A stretch of DNA of 64,000 bases from Saturnia japonica (Eukaryota > Arthropoda > Insecta > Lepidoptera > Saturniidae), in assembly GCA_033032175.1 (NCBI GenBank), contig CM065334.1, positions 7,995,705 to 8,059,704 of the forward strand. Reading direction: 5' to 3'. Both the position numbers and the translations under genes were made by a program. The notes below the pieces were generated by a model. The model was not told the origin of the DNA. It was given only the letters and a program-made list of their open reading frames with translations, and searched no databases. Every line of letters starts with the position of its first letter. Positions within the stretch are counted from its first letter, which is position 1. This document shows positions 1 through 12,514 of this stretch, one piece after another.

Positions 1-427
1 TTCTCGTCAAAATCGATTCAACCGTTTCGTAGATTAACCGAAACATACAGACATAATTGTAGTTTTTTTTATTGGTGTTTTTTTATAAGTACTGGGTTGG
101 CAACCATCAGTCCCATAGCGGTTGTGATAAACTACTTCTGTAGATTATGTGGACTGTATATTTTTTTTACTGGCTGGAAATAAATAACATTTTAACAACT
201 GTGTCGTTAGACATTAGCCGCTGCGCCGGTATCCGTCCGAGTCCCACGCACATGAAACCGGTCTTCTAAGATTTTTAATATAGCGTAATTTTAAAACAGA
301 ATAATTTTATATACCCCCAACTAATTTAAGAGCCCGATCAAGTAGCGTATATACTTTCATATTCATTATGTAGAAACATTTTTTTTTGGCATTACAAACA
401 GATTAACAGACACTTCAATTATTTTAT

Positions 428-1996
428 TGTAGCGACATCTCTCGCCACAACTGACGCATCAACGCATTGACACAACTACGTAGGGACACATAGCGACATC
501 TATCGAGCCACATAGGACGCATCCTACTATCCTACATTGCGCTATAGAAATTAACTCTATCGTTGAGTATATAATATACAAGAACCCGACTACAACAGTC
601 GGAGCAGCTGCCCGCCAGACATAGCACCCGTCTGGCCGGAGGATCCTCGCTTTTCTATGGCGGATGAGGAACTTTACTCTCTGTTCCTCACACCTCCGCT
701 AAAGTGGTGGCCCCGACGTGATACGTCAGCACCTGCACAACCTTCTTCACAAAGCTACGTCATCATCACTTCCTCAAGCTTTCGAGCAGCGAGTCATACA
801 GCCAGCCAGCATCCACGGCTACTACGGGTATCCTGACCATACGCATGCAGTGGACGTGCATTCCTGGTCAGCCCCACAGCCTTCTCAGCGACCTTGGCTC
901 AGCACACTGCACTTCGGCCGGTTAGCAAGCAGCAGAAAACGCACTTCTTTCCTGGTCGACGCAGCAGCCAATCACCGCAGACAGTTCCGACTCACCGTGA
1001 ACTATGCGACACCATCCCGACTCACTGGGGCAATCACTGCAGACAGTTTTGACTCACCGTGAACTATGCGGCACTAATTCCGACTCACTGGAACATTCCA
1101 CTGGCCCGGCAAGCACAACAAAGATGTATGGACGACTCAACCTGCTATCGACCTCCGGTCTCGGAGGGGAGTGATGTAGCGACATCTCTCGCCACAACTG
1201 ACGCATCAACGCATCGACACAACTACGTAGCGACACATAGCGACATCTATCGAGCCACATAAGTAGCTTCCTACTATCCTACATCGCGCTATAGAAACTA
1301 ACTCTATCGTTGAGTATATATATAAGAAGCCGACTACAACAGTCCCACCATATATCGATTCGTCTCTCCAAACAGAGCGTGACAGCGCCCACGCCCGCGT
1401 AACCACCGTTCTCTCCGCAGAGGACGGGCGGTCAAATTCGCTCCCGCACACACTCCATACGTTCACCCTCCTTAGCGGGTGACCCAAGCCTAGGTCCGTT
1501 CCTCGGTATGAAACCCTTGGGTCAGGCATCCGCCCGCGCGATACAAGTGACACTATACGTGCAGCACTTAGTTACCCACATACAACATTACACACGTATG
1601 AACAAACACACGTGCACACCACACAGGTACATAGGTTCTGTGAGGGACCTTTTTTTTTCTTTTTTACGCTAGTTAGTTAGCGCTAGTTAGTGTAGAAAAC
1701 ATTCCGATTACTGAATACACATACGCACGGTTCCTTCCTTCCTCCCAGGAGGAAGGGAACGTGCCTATGTGTATAATTTAGTTAGCTCGAATCGTAGGTG
1801 TAGGGATTCAGTTAGTTCGCGACTTATTTGCGTACGCGACGACCGCCCGAGCCGAGGTCCGGCCACTCTGGCGCCCTCGTGCGAGTCGTCCTTATAACTT
1901 TCGTGGCTGAGTGCTCTCCGCGCTCGCCCCCAAGTCCGGTGAAGCTGTAAAAGCCGCAGCGGCTTTAGGGCCCCTAAGGCTAACAGTGTAGTCAGA

Positions 1997-2027
<31 letters not shown>

Positions 2028-2130
2028 CAACAACAGTCCCGCCAGACATAGCACCCGTCTGGCCGGAGGATCCTCCCTTTTCTATGGCGGATGAGGAACT
2101 TTACTCTCTGTTTCTCACACCTTAGCTAAA
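428..2130 (+). mobile_element. Small non-autonomous LTR retrotransposon
   Basis: Two direct copies of an LTR start with TGTAGCGACATC at 428 and 1175. The left LTR runs to about 703. The right one runs to about 2130 and is interrupted by a retroposon. A likely primer-binding site (TGGTGGCCCCGACG) begins at 705, just after the left LTR, and a purine-rich tract (ggaggggagtga) ends at 1174, just before the right LTR. The flanks carry a 4-bp TTAT target duplication, typical of Gypsy-like integration. The internal part is only about 470 bp with no gag or pol, so it depends on other elements for movement. Each LTR has a TATA-like stretch (about 1310-1325 in the right one) and an ACAGTC initiator-like site downstream. 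Confidence 0.75.
1347..2029 (+). mobile_element. Poly(A) retroposon (LINE 3' end or SINE) inside the right LTR
   Basis: The right LTR is broken by about 683 bp ending in 28 A (2000-2027). An 11-bp target duplication, ACAACAGTCCC, lies at 1336-1346 and 2030-2040, and the same site is continuous in outline in the left LTR near 593. This is the mark of target-primed reverse transcription. No protein domain is visible, so it is either a 5'-truncated LINE 3'UTR or a SINE. A second, 5'-truncated copy with 19 A is at 5345-5885 because of the tandem duplication. Confidence 0.75.
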
Positions 2131-4024
2131 TTATTAATTGTATGTATAGATAAATATAGATAGATAGTTCATAGATATAGATAAGTGTGTTTGAAAGTCT
2201 GATAATAATTATGTAACACATGTTATTACACACTTAATTAAATAGTGTTTCATTATTTCTTAGGACTACTATGTTCAATAATCTAGGATTACAAAAGATA
2301 CGTTCCTTTAGACGCATTAGGCTTATTAATGAAACATTTGATAACATTTCGATTGTCATCATTAAATTAGTACGTACAATTTTTATAGTTTGAGTTTTGT
2401 AGGTTTTATACTTTTTTTTAAACCAATTCGAAAAACAAATCCGTGGCTATCATTCTTGACATTTTCGGCTCAACTAAATTCACAAGAGTATGGTTCTCTC
2501 ATAGAAAGGTAATTATTGAAGTATTTACGTTACTTAGAATATTGTTTTACTACCAATATTTTTTATTTAATCGTTGACACACATCGTAACACCGGCGAAA
2601 TAATTGTTGTGAAGTTTTTTATTTTGTTGTTTAGAGTATCTACAAAAAGTACAAACTCGCGAAGTTCACACCGGTCGCCATTTGCGCCACGAACGCTCAG
2701 CTCCTATTGTGTGGTGAATTAATTTTTTTTAGGTTATAGTGTTAATCAAATATATTGTGTAAAAATATTTAACAACGAACCGTGAAACATCTATAGACTA
2801 TTCTGTACAAAAAACCACGATATGTGCATTTATATAAGGTAAGCATTTGGTATTGTGGTTGATTTTTCAAACTACGTATCCTACTAAATACACGTGTAAA
2901 GTAACTTGTTCGTATAATCTTCAAATATATGCCCGTATAATTCTTATAAGTGTTCAATTCTTTTTTTAAATTTATCTATTGTATGTTTTACATAACACGA
3001 CACTTGAAATTGTTAATAAATATACAGCAATTAATTATTTTCGTTACTGGGTTGATCTATTTTTGGATCGACAGTCTGTGATGTCTTATAATGCTATTTG
3101 ATTTTATAAATTATAACACCATTATGGCAAAAGTGTCTATTCAATTCAGGCTTACGTGGAAGTTTTTTATTTCATTGACTAGAAAGTAGAATTTATTATA
3201 ATTATATCCAGGCCACCTTTCATTTGTTGACATTTGATTTCATAACATTGATTCCGAAGTGTTTGCGTCGACAAAAATCTCGTATTGCATGCAGTCTTGC
3301 AGATAATCGAGTGCATTTCGAAACTGGAAATCTTAAACGCTACAAATTGTTACCACTAAAAGCAAAATTGAAAGACATAAACTTTTGTATAATACTTATG
3401 AGAAAATGTTCAAATTCAAATTAATTTTATTTACGAAACGTTCTGATTAGAATTAGATAGTAATGTTTATTCATTTAATAGGCATAATTTTTAAGCTAAC
3501 ACATAATTTTGTTTTAATTTGTTAGTGACATTTACTTTTGGCCTTGTAGGTTTTTACAGTGATAAAATGATAAAAAAATATTATTTTATTTATCCCATCC
3601 CTTCCAATTTACTTTTAAGATTGATCTGTTTTATTTGACCATAATTTAGCATTTGTGCTTGGTACCTTGGTGTTTGGTTTAAGAAAAATGTAACAGTATC
3701 AGCCTAAAACTTCTTAAAGATTATCTTAAAAGGTTGATCTGGAAAAGTGTTTCTCCATTGTGGCAGTAGCACTAACAAATAGCAATGCCAGTAGTGTTTT
3801 GATGTGTTAGTAAGTGCCTTCTTAGAGTCTAAACTGAATAAAGATTATTTTGATTTTTGAACCCTACACTGATTTGAATATGTGAAACATGAAAACAAAT
3901 AAGAAATAATAATACATCCTTGTTGATAATTTAATGTATGTTTGTAAAAATTTTGATAAGCTAGAATTTTTCAAGACATGTATAGTTTTATTACTATGAG
4001 TAGACATAAATTAGTCATTCCGAG

Positions 4025-4215
4025 TTTAGTAAGACCAATAAACATATTTTAGTTAATAATGGTATGTTCTATAATAAGATCCCTAGGCACATTACAGATT
4101 TGCGAGACACTAGTCAAGCAGATTTTACTTACTGTCAAAAGGTTGAGTTGATCATTATGTGAATGACAGTGGTGTCTGGAAGTGTCTCTCTCTCTGTGCA
4201 TCCACTAAATTGTTA
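4025..4215 (+). mobile_element. Degenerate jockey-like LINE 3' fragment
   Basis: The stretch matches the reverse complement of the better preserved LINE tail at 18100-18440, including the final Trp-Lys-stop region and the downstream 'gtgcatccactaaatt'. Its reading frame is broken. The duplicated copy is at about 7881-8071. Confidence 0.6.
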
Positions 4216-4728
4216 TAATGATTATTAACTGTAAATATTATTTGTACAGTTGAAAAGATAAACCGGATTGAGTTTCTTACTGGCTTCTCTCAATGACTGT
4301 CATGTTTTCTGAACCATTACTAGTGTTTTGACATTCTTAAGAGCCTTATTAGGGACTAAATTTAATAAAAAAAATTAGACTCTCTGATATTGATCGTATT
4401 ATCCTATTTATATATTCCTCCTAGCCAATTTTGGCTACAGAGACCATACTCTGATCTAATCACTTCTGCCGATAAGCATGACTGGATTGCGACCACAGTT
4501 CACATGGTGAAAAACCTGTCAAAGTAAGTAGTATTTTGATTTGTCTTGTTTCTGGCTCAGTCCGTCTATATCCTGCTGCCGAGAGACTTGCAAACCAGCA
4601 TGACAGCAGTGACCAGCGTTGAACTACCAATCTTTCCATGATCTCCGTTGGTTTTAGGTTGTACTGTGTAGTGTATGGTACAATGATGTCATTTTTCACT
4701 TTGCAGTGCTTGAATAAAGAAAAATCAA

Positions 4729-5317
4729 ATGCATACAATTAATAAAATTGTCCTTTTGTAATATCGAAATAACAGCTTTTTACTAAGTGCATATTAAAGT
4801 ATATATATTTCGTAAAACAAAAAAACCGATTTTTAAATTTTCTCTGTTTGTTCCGTGTAATCTCGAAATGGTTAGGTCAATTTTGACGGGACTTTCACTG
4901 CTAGATAGCTGATGTTATAAGGAGTATCTTCGGCTACTTTTATTTTAGAAAAAGAATTAGGGTTCTATGCAGAAGAACAATTTAACTGCCTCATTAGCCT
5001 AGTGGTCGTAAGCGCGACTGCTATGATCGAGGTCCCGGGTTCGATTCCCATGTCAAGCAAAGTCTTATTGGGTTTTTCTATGAAATTCTCAGTAGAAGCT
5101 CGGAGTTTGGCTCGCCCCCTATTACATGGGATCTAAAAACATACACAGCAAACTGTGGGTGTACATTAGTACACCTCTGCTTAACGCTTGGGGGATACAG
5201 GCGTGAGGGTATGTTTATGTTTATATTAACTGGCGGGCGACCTTCGTGGGTGGAAGCGGAGTTACCACAATACCGATATTCTGTTATCCACGCGAGCGGA
5301 GCCGCGGGCACAGCTAG
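4729..5317 (+). mobile_element. Non-autonomous Helitron carrying a SINE
   Basis: The 5' end resembles the family start (a diverged TC, then 'atacaattaataaaatt'). The 3' end has the hairpin region 'cgcgagcggagccgcggg', then CTAG at 5314-5317 followed by T, the Helitron rule. A tRNA-derived SINE occupies 4984-5222. The element is duplicated at 8585-9199. Confidence 0.7.
4984..5222 (+). mobile_element. tRNA-derived SINE
   Basis: Pol III box A (TAGCCTAGTGG, 4995-5005) and a perfect box B (GGTTCGATTCC, 5038-5048) are followed by a tRNA-unrelated body ending near 'aggcgtgagggtatg'. Compared with the copy at 8840-9100 it lacks about 28 bp in the body. Another copy is reversed at 28880-29128. Confidence 0.8.
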
Positions 5318-8300
5318 TTAAGAATATATAAGTCCAAATTCTAGCGGTAACCCAAGCCTAGGTCCGTTCCTCGGTGTGAAACCCTTGGGTCAGGCAACCG
5401 CCCGCGCGATACAAGTGACACTGTACGTGCATCACTTAGCTACCTACATACAACACTACACACGTATGAACATACACACGTGCACACCACACAGGTACAT
5501 AGGTTCTGTGAGGGACCTTTTTTTTTCTTTTTTTACGCTAGTTAGTTAGCGCTAGTTAGTGTAGAAACATTCCGATTACTGAATACACATACGCACGGTT
5601 CCTTCCTTCCTCCCAGGAGGAAGGGAACGTGCCTATGTGTATATTTAGTTAGCTCGAATCGTAGGTGTAGGGATTCGAATAGATCGCGACCTATTTGCGA
5701 ACGCGACGACCGCCCGAGCCGAGGTCCGGCCACTTTGGCACCCTCGTGCGAGTCGTCCACAAAACTTTCGCGGCTGAGTGCCCTCTGCGCTCGCCCCCAA
5801 GTCCGGTGAAGCTGTAAAAGCCGCAGCGGCTTTAGGGCCCCTAAGGCTAACAGTGTAGTCAGTTCTAAAAAAAAAAAAAAAAAAAGTCCCGCCAGACATA
5901 GCACCCGTCTGGCCGGAGGATCCTCCCTTTTCTATGGCGGATGAGGAACTTTACTCTCTGTTTCTCACACCTTAGCTAAATTATTAATTGTATGTATAGA
6001 TAAATATAGATAGATAGTTCATAGATATAGATAAGTGTGTTTGAAAGTCTGATAATAATTATGTAACACATGTTATTACACACTTAATTAAATAGTGTTT
6101 CATTATTTCTTAGGACTACTATGTTCAATAATCTAGGATTACAAAATATACGTTCCTTTAGACGCATTAGGCTTATTAATGAAACATTTGATAACATTTC
6201 GATTGTCATCATTAAATTAGTACGTACAATTTTTATAGTTTGAGTTTTGTAGGTTTTATACTTTTTTTTAAACCAATTCGAAAAACAAATCCGTGGCTAT
6301 CATTCTTGACATTTTCGGCTCAACTAAATTCACAAGAGTATGGTTCTCTCATAGAAAGGTAATTATTGAAGTATTTACGTTACTTAGAATATTGTTTTAC
6401 TACCAATATTTTTTATTTAATCGTTGACACACATCGTAACACCGGCGAAATAATTGTTGTGAAGTTTTTTATTTTGTTGTTTAGAGTATCTACAAAAAGT
6501 ACAAACTCGCGAAGTTCACACCGGTCGCCATTTGCGCCACGAACGCTCAGCTCCTATTGTGTGGTGAATTAATTTTTTTTAGGTTATAGTGTTAATCAAA
6601 TGTATTGTGTAAAAATATTTAACAACGAACCGTGAAACATCTATAGACTATTCTGTACAAAAAAGCACGATATGTGCATTTATATAAGGTAAGCATTTGG
6701 TATTGTGGTTGATTTTTCAAACTACGTATCCTACTAAATACACGTGTAAAGTAACTTGTTCGTATAATCTTCAAATATATGCCCGTATAATTCTTATAAG
6801 TGTTCAATTCTTTTTTTAAATTTATCTGTTGTATGTTTTACATAACACGACACTTGAAATTGTTAATAAATATACAGCAATTAATTATTTTCGTTACTGG
6901 GTTGATCTATTTTTGGATCGACAGTCTGTGATGTCTTATAATGCTATTTGATTTTATAAATTATAACACCATTATGGCAAAAGTGTCTATTCAATTCAGG
7001 CTTACGTGGAAGTTTTTTATTTCATTGACTAGAAAGTAGAATTTATTATAATTATATCCAGGCCACCTTTCATTTGTTGACATTTGATTTCATAACATTG
7101 ATTCCGAAGTGTTTGCGTCGACAAAAATCTCGTATTGCATGCAGTCTTGCAGATAATCGAGTGCATTTCGAAACTGGAAATCTTAAACGCTACAAATTGT
7201 GACCACTAAAAGCAAAATTGAAAGACATAAACTTTTGTATAATACTTATGAGAAAATGTTCAAATTCAAATTAATTTTATTTACGAAACGTTCTGATTAG
7301 AATTAGATAGTAATGTTTATTCATTTAATAGGCATAATTTTTAAGCTAACACATAATTTTGTTTTAATTTGTTAGTGACATTTACTTTTGGCCTTGTAGG
7401 TTTTTACAGTGACTGACCCCAAATGATAAAAAAATATTATTTTATTTATCCCATCCCTTCCAATTTACTTTTAAGATTGATCTGTTTTATTTGACCATAA
7501 TTTAGCATTTGTGCTTGGTACCTTGGTGTTTGGTTTAAGAAAAATGTAACAGTATCAGCCTAAAACTTCTTAAAGATTATCTTAAAAGGTTGATCTGGAA
7601 AAGTGTTTCTCCATTGTGGCAGTAGCACTAACAAATAGCAATGCCAGTAGTGTTTTGATGTGTTAGTAAGTGCCTTCTTAGAGTCTAAACTGAATAAAGA
7701 TTATTTTGATTTTTGAACCCTACACTGATTTGAATATGTGAAACATGAAAACAAATAAGAAATAATAATACATCCTTGTTGATAATTTAATGTATGTTTG
7801 TAAAAATTTTGATAAGCTAGAATTTTTCAAGACATGTATAGTTTTATTACTATGAGTAGACATAAATTAGTCATTCCGAGTTTAGTAAGACCAATAAACA
7901 TATTTTAGTTAATAATGGTATGTTCTATAATAAGATCCCTAGGCACATTACAGATTTGCGAGACACTAGTCAAGCAGATTTTACTTACTGTCAAAAGGTT
8001 GAGTTGATCATTATGTGAATGACAGTGGTGTCTGGAAGTGTCTCTCTCTCTGTGCATCCACTAAATTGTTATAATGATTATTAACTGTAAATATTATTTG
8101 TACAGTTGAAAAGATAAACCGGATTGAGTTTCTTACTGGCTTCTCTCAATGACTGTCATGTTTTCTGAACCATTACTAGTGTTTTGACATTCTTAAGAGC
8201 CTTATTAGGGACTAAATTTAATAAAAAAAATTAGACTCTCTGATATTGATCGTATTATCCTATTTATATATTCCTCCTAGCCAATTTTGGCTACAGAGAC

Positions 8301-8584
8301 CATACTCTGATCTAATCACTTCTGCCGATAAGCATGACTGGATTGCGACCACAGTTCACATGGTGAAAAACCTGTCAAAGTAAGTAGTATTTTGATTTGT
8401 CTTGTTTCTGGCTCAGTCCGTCTATATCCTGCTGCCGAGAGACTTGCAAACCAGCATGACAGCGGTGACCAGCGTTGAACTACCAATCTTTCCGTGATCT
8501 CCGTTGGTTTTAGGTTGTACTGTGTAGTGTATGGTACAATGATGTCATTTTTCACTTTGCAGTGCTTGAATAAAGAAAAATCAA

Positions 8585-9199
8585 ATGCATACAATTAATA
8601 AAATTGTCCTTTTGTAATATCGAAATAACAGCTTTTTACTAAGTGCATATTAAAGTATATATATTTCGTAAAACAAAAAAACCTATTTTTAAATTTTCTC
8701 TGTTTGTTCCGTGTAATCTCGAAATGGTTAGGTCAATTTTGACGGGACTTTCACTGCTAGATAGCTGATGTTATAAGGAGTAACTTCGGCTACTTTTATT
8801 TTAGAAAAAGAATTAGGGTTCTATGCAGAAGAACAATTTAACTGCCTCATTAGCCTAGTGGTCGTAAGCGCGACTGCTATGATCGAGGTCCCGGGTTCGA
8901 TTCCCATGTCAAGCAAAGTCTTATTGGGTTTTTCTATGAAATTCTCAGTAGAAGCTCGGAGTTTGGCTTTGTGCCCGATTAATGGCAATACGCTCGTCCC
9001 CTATTACATGGGATCTAAAAATATACACAGCAAACTGTGGGTGTACATTAGTACACCTTTGCTTAACGCTTGGGGGATACAGGCGTGAGGGTATGTTTAT
9101 GTTTATCTTAACTGGCGGGCGACCTTCGTGGGTGGAAGCGGAGTTACCACAATACTGATATTCTGTTATCCACGCGAGCGGAGCCGCGGGCACAGCTAG
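8585..9199 (+). mobile_element. Non-autonomous Helitron with SINE (duplicated copy)
   Basis: Counterpart of 4729-5317. CTAG at 9196-9199 is followed by T. The SINE at 8840-9100 is the fuller of the two copies, with box A and box B intact. Confidence 0.7.
8840..9100 (+). mobile_element. tRNA-derived SINE (fuller copy)
   Basis: Same family as 4984-5222, keeping the body segment 'gtgcccgattaatggcaatacg' region that copy 1 lost. The same segment, reversed, is present in the SINE at 28880-29128, which shows it is ancestral. Confidence 0.8.
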
Positions 9200-9226
9200 T
9201 TAAGAATATATAAGTCCAAATTCTAG

Positions 9227-10250
9227 TACTTTGTTAAAGAAATAATGTGACGTTTTATTTGTAGCATGCAGTTAGCTGTTTATGTTTGGCTATGCAATTA
9301 TAATTAGGTTTTTAATGTGTTTACAAATAATTACATTACTATTCAGGTCAAGGAAAGGTTCGACTTGTTTAGGAACAGGTTATTTAATATTTCTGCCTCT
9401 ATTTTTTTAATTTTGCTGTCATGAAATGATCTGTGATGTGGCACAAATCAATGCATAGTGTGGCTTCCGAATTTACACGTCATGGTTTCACCCGTGTTCG
9501 TTTTATCCGACAAACACCGCGCCGCGCCGAAAACGCTGGTTGTGTCGCCGATCATAATTGTTCTCACTTCCCACTTAGGATTAATCTGCTATGACTAAAA
9601 ATAATGCTCGTAAATCAATTTTTAATCTTAACGAAACATTATGTATAACAGACATGAATATTCTATCGCAGACTTTTTTGTAGATATACTATTGGCCAAT
9701 ATTTTTGTACAACATTGTATTTACGTATCATAAACCATTTTACCAGCGAACGCGGATAAAGCAATTCGGGAGGGCTTCCACTTCCGACTTACTTAACAAG
9801 AATCAATATTTTAGGCTAGCTGAAAGTTGTAGGTTAATGTTAGATAGCCTATACTATTTCTAATGAATCTGTGGAGTTCCAGAGATTAGCGTGTTTATCT
9901 AATACAAGCTGTGCCTCACGGTTTCACCCGTGTTAATTTTATACCACGAACATCACCAATGCACTGCACCGGTTAGGCAATTTTTTATACTTTGTGTAAA
10001 ACTACCGACATTTTTATGAGGGATAAATTCTTTTTTCAAATTATAATATAGCCTATGTTAACTCACTGATACTGCAGCTTTATATTGATGAAAGAATTTT
10101 TAAAATCGGTCCATTAGACCACCATGAATGTTTTACAAAAGTATTGGTCCTTAGTAGATCTAAAAAAAGAGGTCCGCGATAGCAAATACATTAAACACAA
10201 TATGGTGTTCTTCTCTATAAGAGTCCTTAAAAAAACCGAAACTACAAATA
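9227..10250. other. Intergenic AT-rich stretch
   Basis: No gene is recognised. Two short segments (about 9478-9510 and 9905-9945) contain 'ggtttcacccgtgtt', which resembles Helitron 3'-end hairpins of another subfamily. Neither could be traced to a full element. Confidence 0.4.
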
Positions 10251-11221
10251 CAGTGTAAACTCTTTATAACGAAACTCAAGGGACTGAGCATTTTTTGTCG
10301 TTATAGAGAGTTATCGTTATATGGAGTGAACAAAAAAACAACCAAATTAACAAGAATTTTTAATATGTATGTCTTAGATAATAAATGCTTATAAATTATT
10401 GTTTACACATATAGTCTGATAACTTTGTCTGACGTTTTTTGCTATGCCAGTTGTGTGGTTCGATAGCTCTTTTAACTTTGAAATTAAGGTAGTATTATGG
10501 CATGTCCACGGTTCCACTCACCTTGGGCTGTCGCAAATCTGGTCTTGTGTCCCGGGACGTGGCTTCGCTCCAGAGATGGGTTTTTTCCACACACGACACA
10601 ATTTTATGATAATTTTTAATGTTTTTTAATATTTGCGTGCGCGAGCGATTCAGTGTCGCAACGGCTTCTCAACGACTCACAGATGGCGCTAGGCGCGTCA
10701 CATACCCGGGTGAGCCCGTGTTGCCATTTATGAAAACCCAACACCAGTACTTGTTTTGTATTATTTTATGTATTCTATTCATATCTTCTTCTATCAAACT
10801 TTTTCGTCAACACTAATGGCTTTCCATTTACTGGCCATGTTAACAGTTTCAAAGTAGGTTTACGACTGTTAATACGATAGGTACCCAATATGCTTGATCG
10901 AAGACCATCATTTCCGAGAAAACAATGCGTCATACTGCACGTGTTCAAGGCAATTAAGGATAACAAAAGCTAGACCGACCTCCGATGTTTCGGAGCTTCA
11001 AAGTCTTTTGTTACCTGATAACATAACATAAACAATAATACCGATAATAAATATTTACTGTCTAAAAATATGAACACATTTCTTCGTAATAGAGAAAGGC
11101 GTATCGCTATAAAGAGTGTTTCAATATGTGGGTTTCAACGCAAACCAACCAAGTTGGGCTCACTTCCACGTTATAGGGAGTTTATCGTTATAAAGGATAA
11201 CGTTATAAACAGTTTACACTG
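10251..11221. mobile_element. pogo/Tigger-like DNA transposon, non-autonomous
   Basis: Inverted ends start CAGTGTAAACTCTTTATAACG at 10251 and close with the complement at 11221, and both are flanked by TA (10249-10250, 11222-11223). The CAGTG start, TA target and 'ataacg' sub-repeats fit Tc1/mariner-superfamily pogo-like elements. The outer 80-110 bp match the 181-bp relative at 24077-24257, and the inner 780 bp or so have no transposase frame. Confidence 0.75.
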
Positions 11222-11441
11222 TATTACATTTTGCCAGTGAGTCCCGTTCGTGTCAAAGAGTCTGCCAGATCTCCTAGTATGTGTATAAAAAAACATTTTT
11301 TTTTTTTTTCAAAATAGCGTGTCATTTTGTGTAGTTTGCCGAATATGGAGAGCCGGTGAACCACCCATATGGTTCACTCACGGTTTTCGTCCGACCGCTG
11401 ACAACGGTGCAATTTACAGAGCGGCGTATTTTATGTTTAAA

Positions 11442-11932
11442 CTAGCTGTGCCCGCGGTTACGCTCACGTGGACTACAGAATGCCCGCGCGAATCTTCCTC
11501 TCCTGCTCCCGGCTATTTTAAAGACAAAAATGCTCATTGTTGATGTTCCTTGGAAGACAGACGGTTTTTTTAATATCTACAATTATGTAGTACATTGGTT
11601 TGCTATATCTCTTAAGGTTTTACTCAGCGTAAGCCATTTAAGCGCCCGCATCGATTTACCATGATCAGTTTTTTTTTTTTTGCTCGGAACCCTAATATCT
11701 TTTTCTAACATAAAATTAGCCTAAGTTACTCTTTACAACATCAGCTACCTATCAGTGAAAGTCCCGTCAAAATCGAGATTACCCGGAACAAAAAGACAGA
11801 GAGACAAAAATTTTAATAATTGTTTTTTTTTTTGTTTTTTTGTTAAAAGTATCGTATATACTTTCATATAAACTTAGTAGAAAGCTGTTAAACTTGACAT
11901 TACAGACACATCAATTTGATTAATTGTATAGA
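11442..11932 (-). mobile_element. Non-autonomous Helitron, reverse orientation
   Basis: CTAG at 11442-11445, preceded by A on the plus strand, starts the 3' end. The GC-rich hairpin 'cccgcggttacgctcacg' follows and the family 5' end (TCTATACAATTAATC on the minus strand) is at 11932. Internal segments match 33887-34388. Confidence 0.75.
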
Positions 11933-12514
11933 AAAGCATGTTTTTATACAAAAATATTCTAGGTAGGTAAATTTAATTTCCATTTTAACCATTATTTAAT
12001 TTAATGATGATGATGAGGTTCGCTGTAATTAGTTATTTAATAATCTGAATGACTGTTGTCAATCCTGTTTAAATAAATAAACTCGAGTGATAACTGCCGG
12101 GATGTATTTTTACATTGTTCCCCACTTAGCACTTTAACAGCGCACTGTTTCTTTTACCTTGAACTCCATTAAGAACAGCTAGTTAGCCGTAGTTTAAAAT
12201 GTCCTAACCTTGAATGTTTCTATATTTCATTATAAGAAAATGGTTCACCTAACATATATTAAACACTACCGCGCATCTTCGTCTGGCACCTATAATACAA
12301 TTCCAAAGAAGCTGAAACTTTTGTATTATTTACGAATTATTTGAGCACCATTCGCCATCTCCTCCCCACATGACCGCCTGCTACCAACATCATTCCGCGT
12401 AATAAAATTGCGCTCGCGATACTTGATCATTATTTTGCTGCCGAGTTATTTTAAAACTGTTATATCTCCTTAGATATTCATTAAATTAAATACTTGTGAT
12501 GTATTATAACGTAA

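Larger units (their letters stand above)
1..2150 (-). mobile_element. Helitron remnant split by an LTR element
   Basis: Positions 1-427 and 2131-2150 match, in reverse, the body of the non-autonomous Helitron family seen elsewhere in the window (for example 33887-34388): the 'accgtttcg' and 'cgtatatactttcat' segments, then 'cagacacttcaatt'. The family's 5' end, which would read TCTATAC on the minus strand, is found only after the LTR element, at 2131-2150. The Helitron was therefore present first and the LTR element landed in it, duplicating TTAT (424-427 and 2131-2134). Its 3' end lies outside the window. Confidence 0.75.
1475..5344 (+). repeat. Direct tandem duplication, copy 1 (about 3.87 kb)
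   Basis: This block is repeated almost base for base at 5345-9226. The left breakpoint is inside the poly(A) retroposon and the right one about 27 bp past a Helitron 3' end. Both sides of the junction share 'tagcgg'. The copies differ by scattered substitutions, poly(A) length (28 versus 19), a 10-bp insertion in copy 2 near 7413-7424, and a gap of about 28 bp in copy 1 near 5110. No gene is recognisable inside. Positions 2151-4024 are AT-rich single-copy-like DNA where I see nothing definite. Confidence 0.9.
5345..9226 (+). repeat. Direct tandem duplication, copy 2 (about 3.88 kb)
   Basis: Second copy of 1475-5344. It contains the truncated poly(A) retroposon (5345-5885), the right end of the LTR (5886-5980), the same AT-rich body, the LINE fragment (7881-8071), and the Helitron with SINE (8585-9199). 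It joins unique DNA at 9227. Confidence 0.9.

Noticed and set aside
718..1062. 114-residue plus-strand frame between the LTRs
   Set aside because: It overlaps the primer-binding site and shows no gag, protease or reverse transcriptase motif; most likely chance in a GC-richer internal region.
4460..4738. 92-residue minus-strand frame, repeated at 8316-8594
   Set aside because: It appears twice only because of the tandem duplication; no recognised domain, and one copy differs by amino-acid changing substitutions without sign of constraint.
4995..5048. A functional tRNA gene
   Set aside because: Box A and box B are present, but no consistent acceptor and anticodon stems could be drawn and a SINE body follows; other copies confirm a SINE.
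5542..5904. 120-residue minus-strand frame with a Phe run
   Set aside because: The Phe run is the complement of a retroposon poly(A) tail; the frame crosses element borders.
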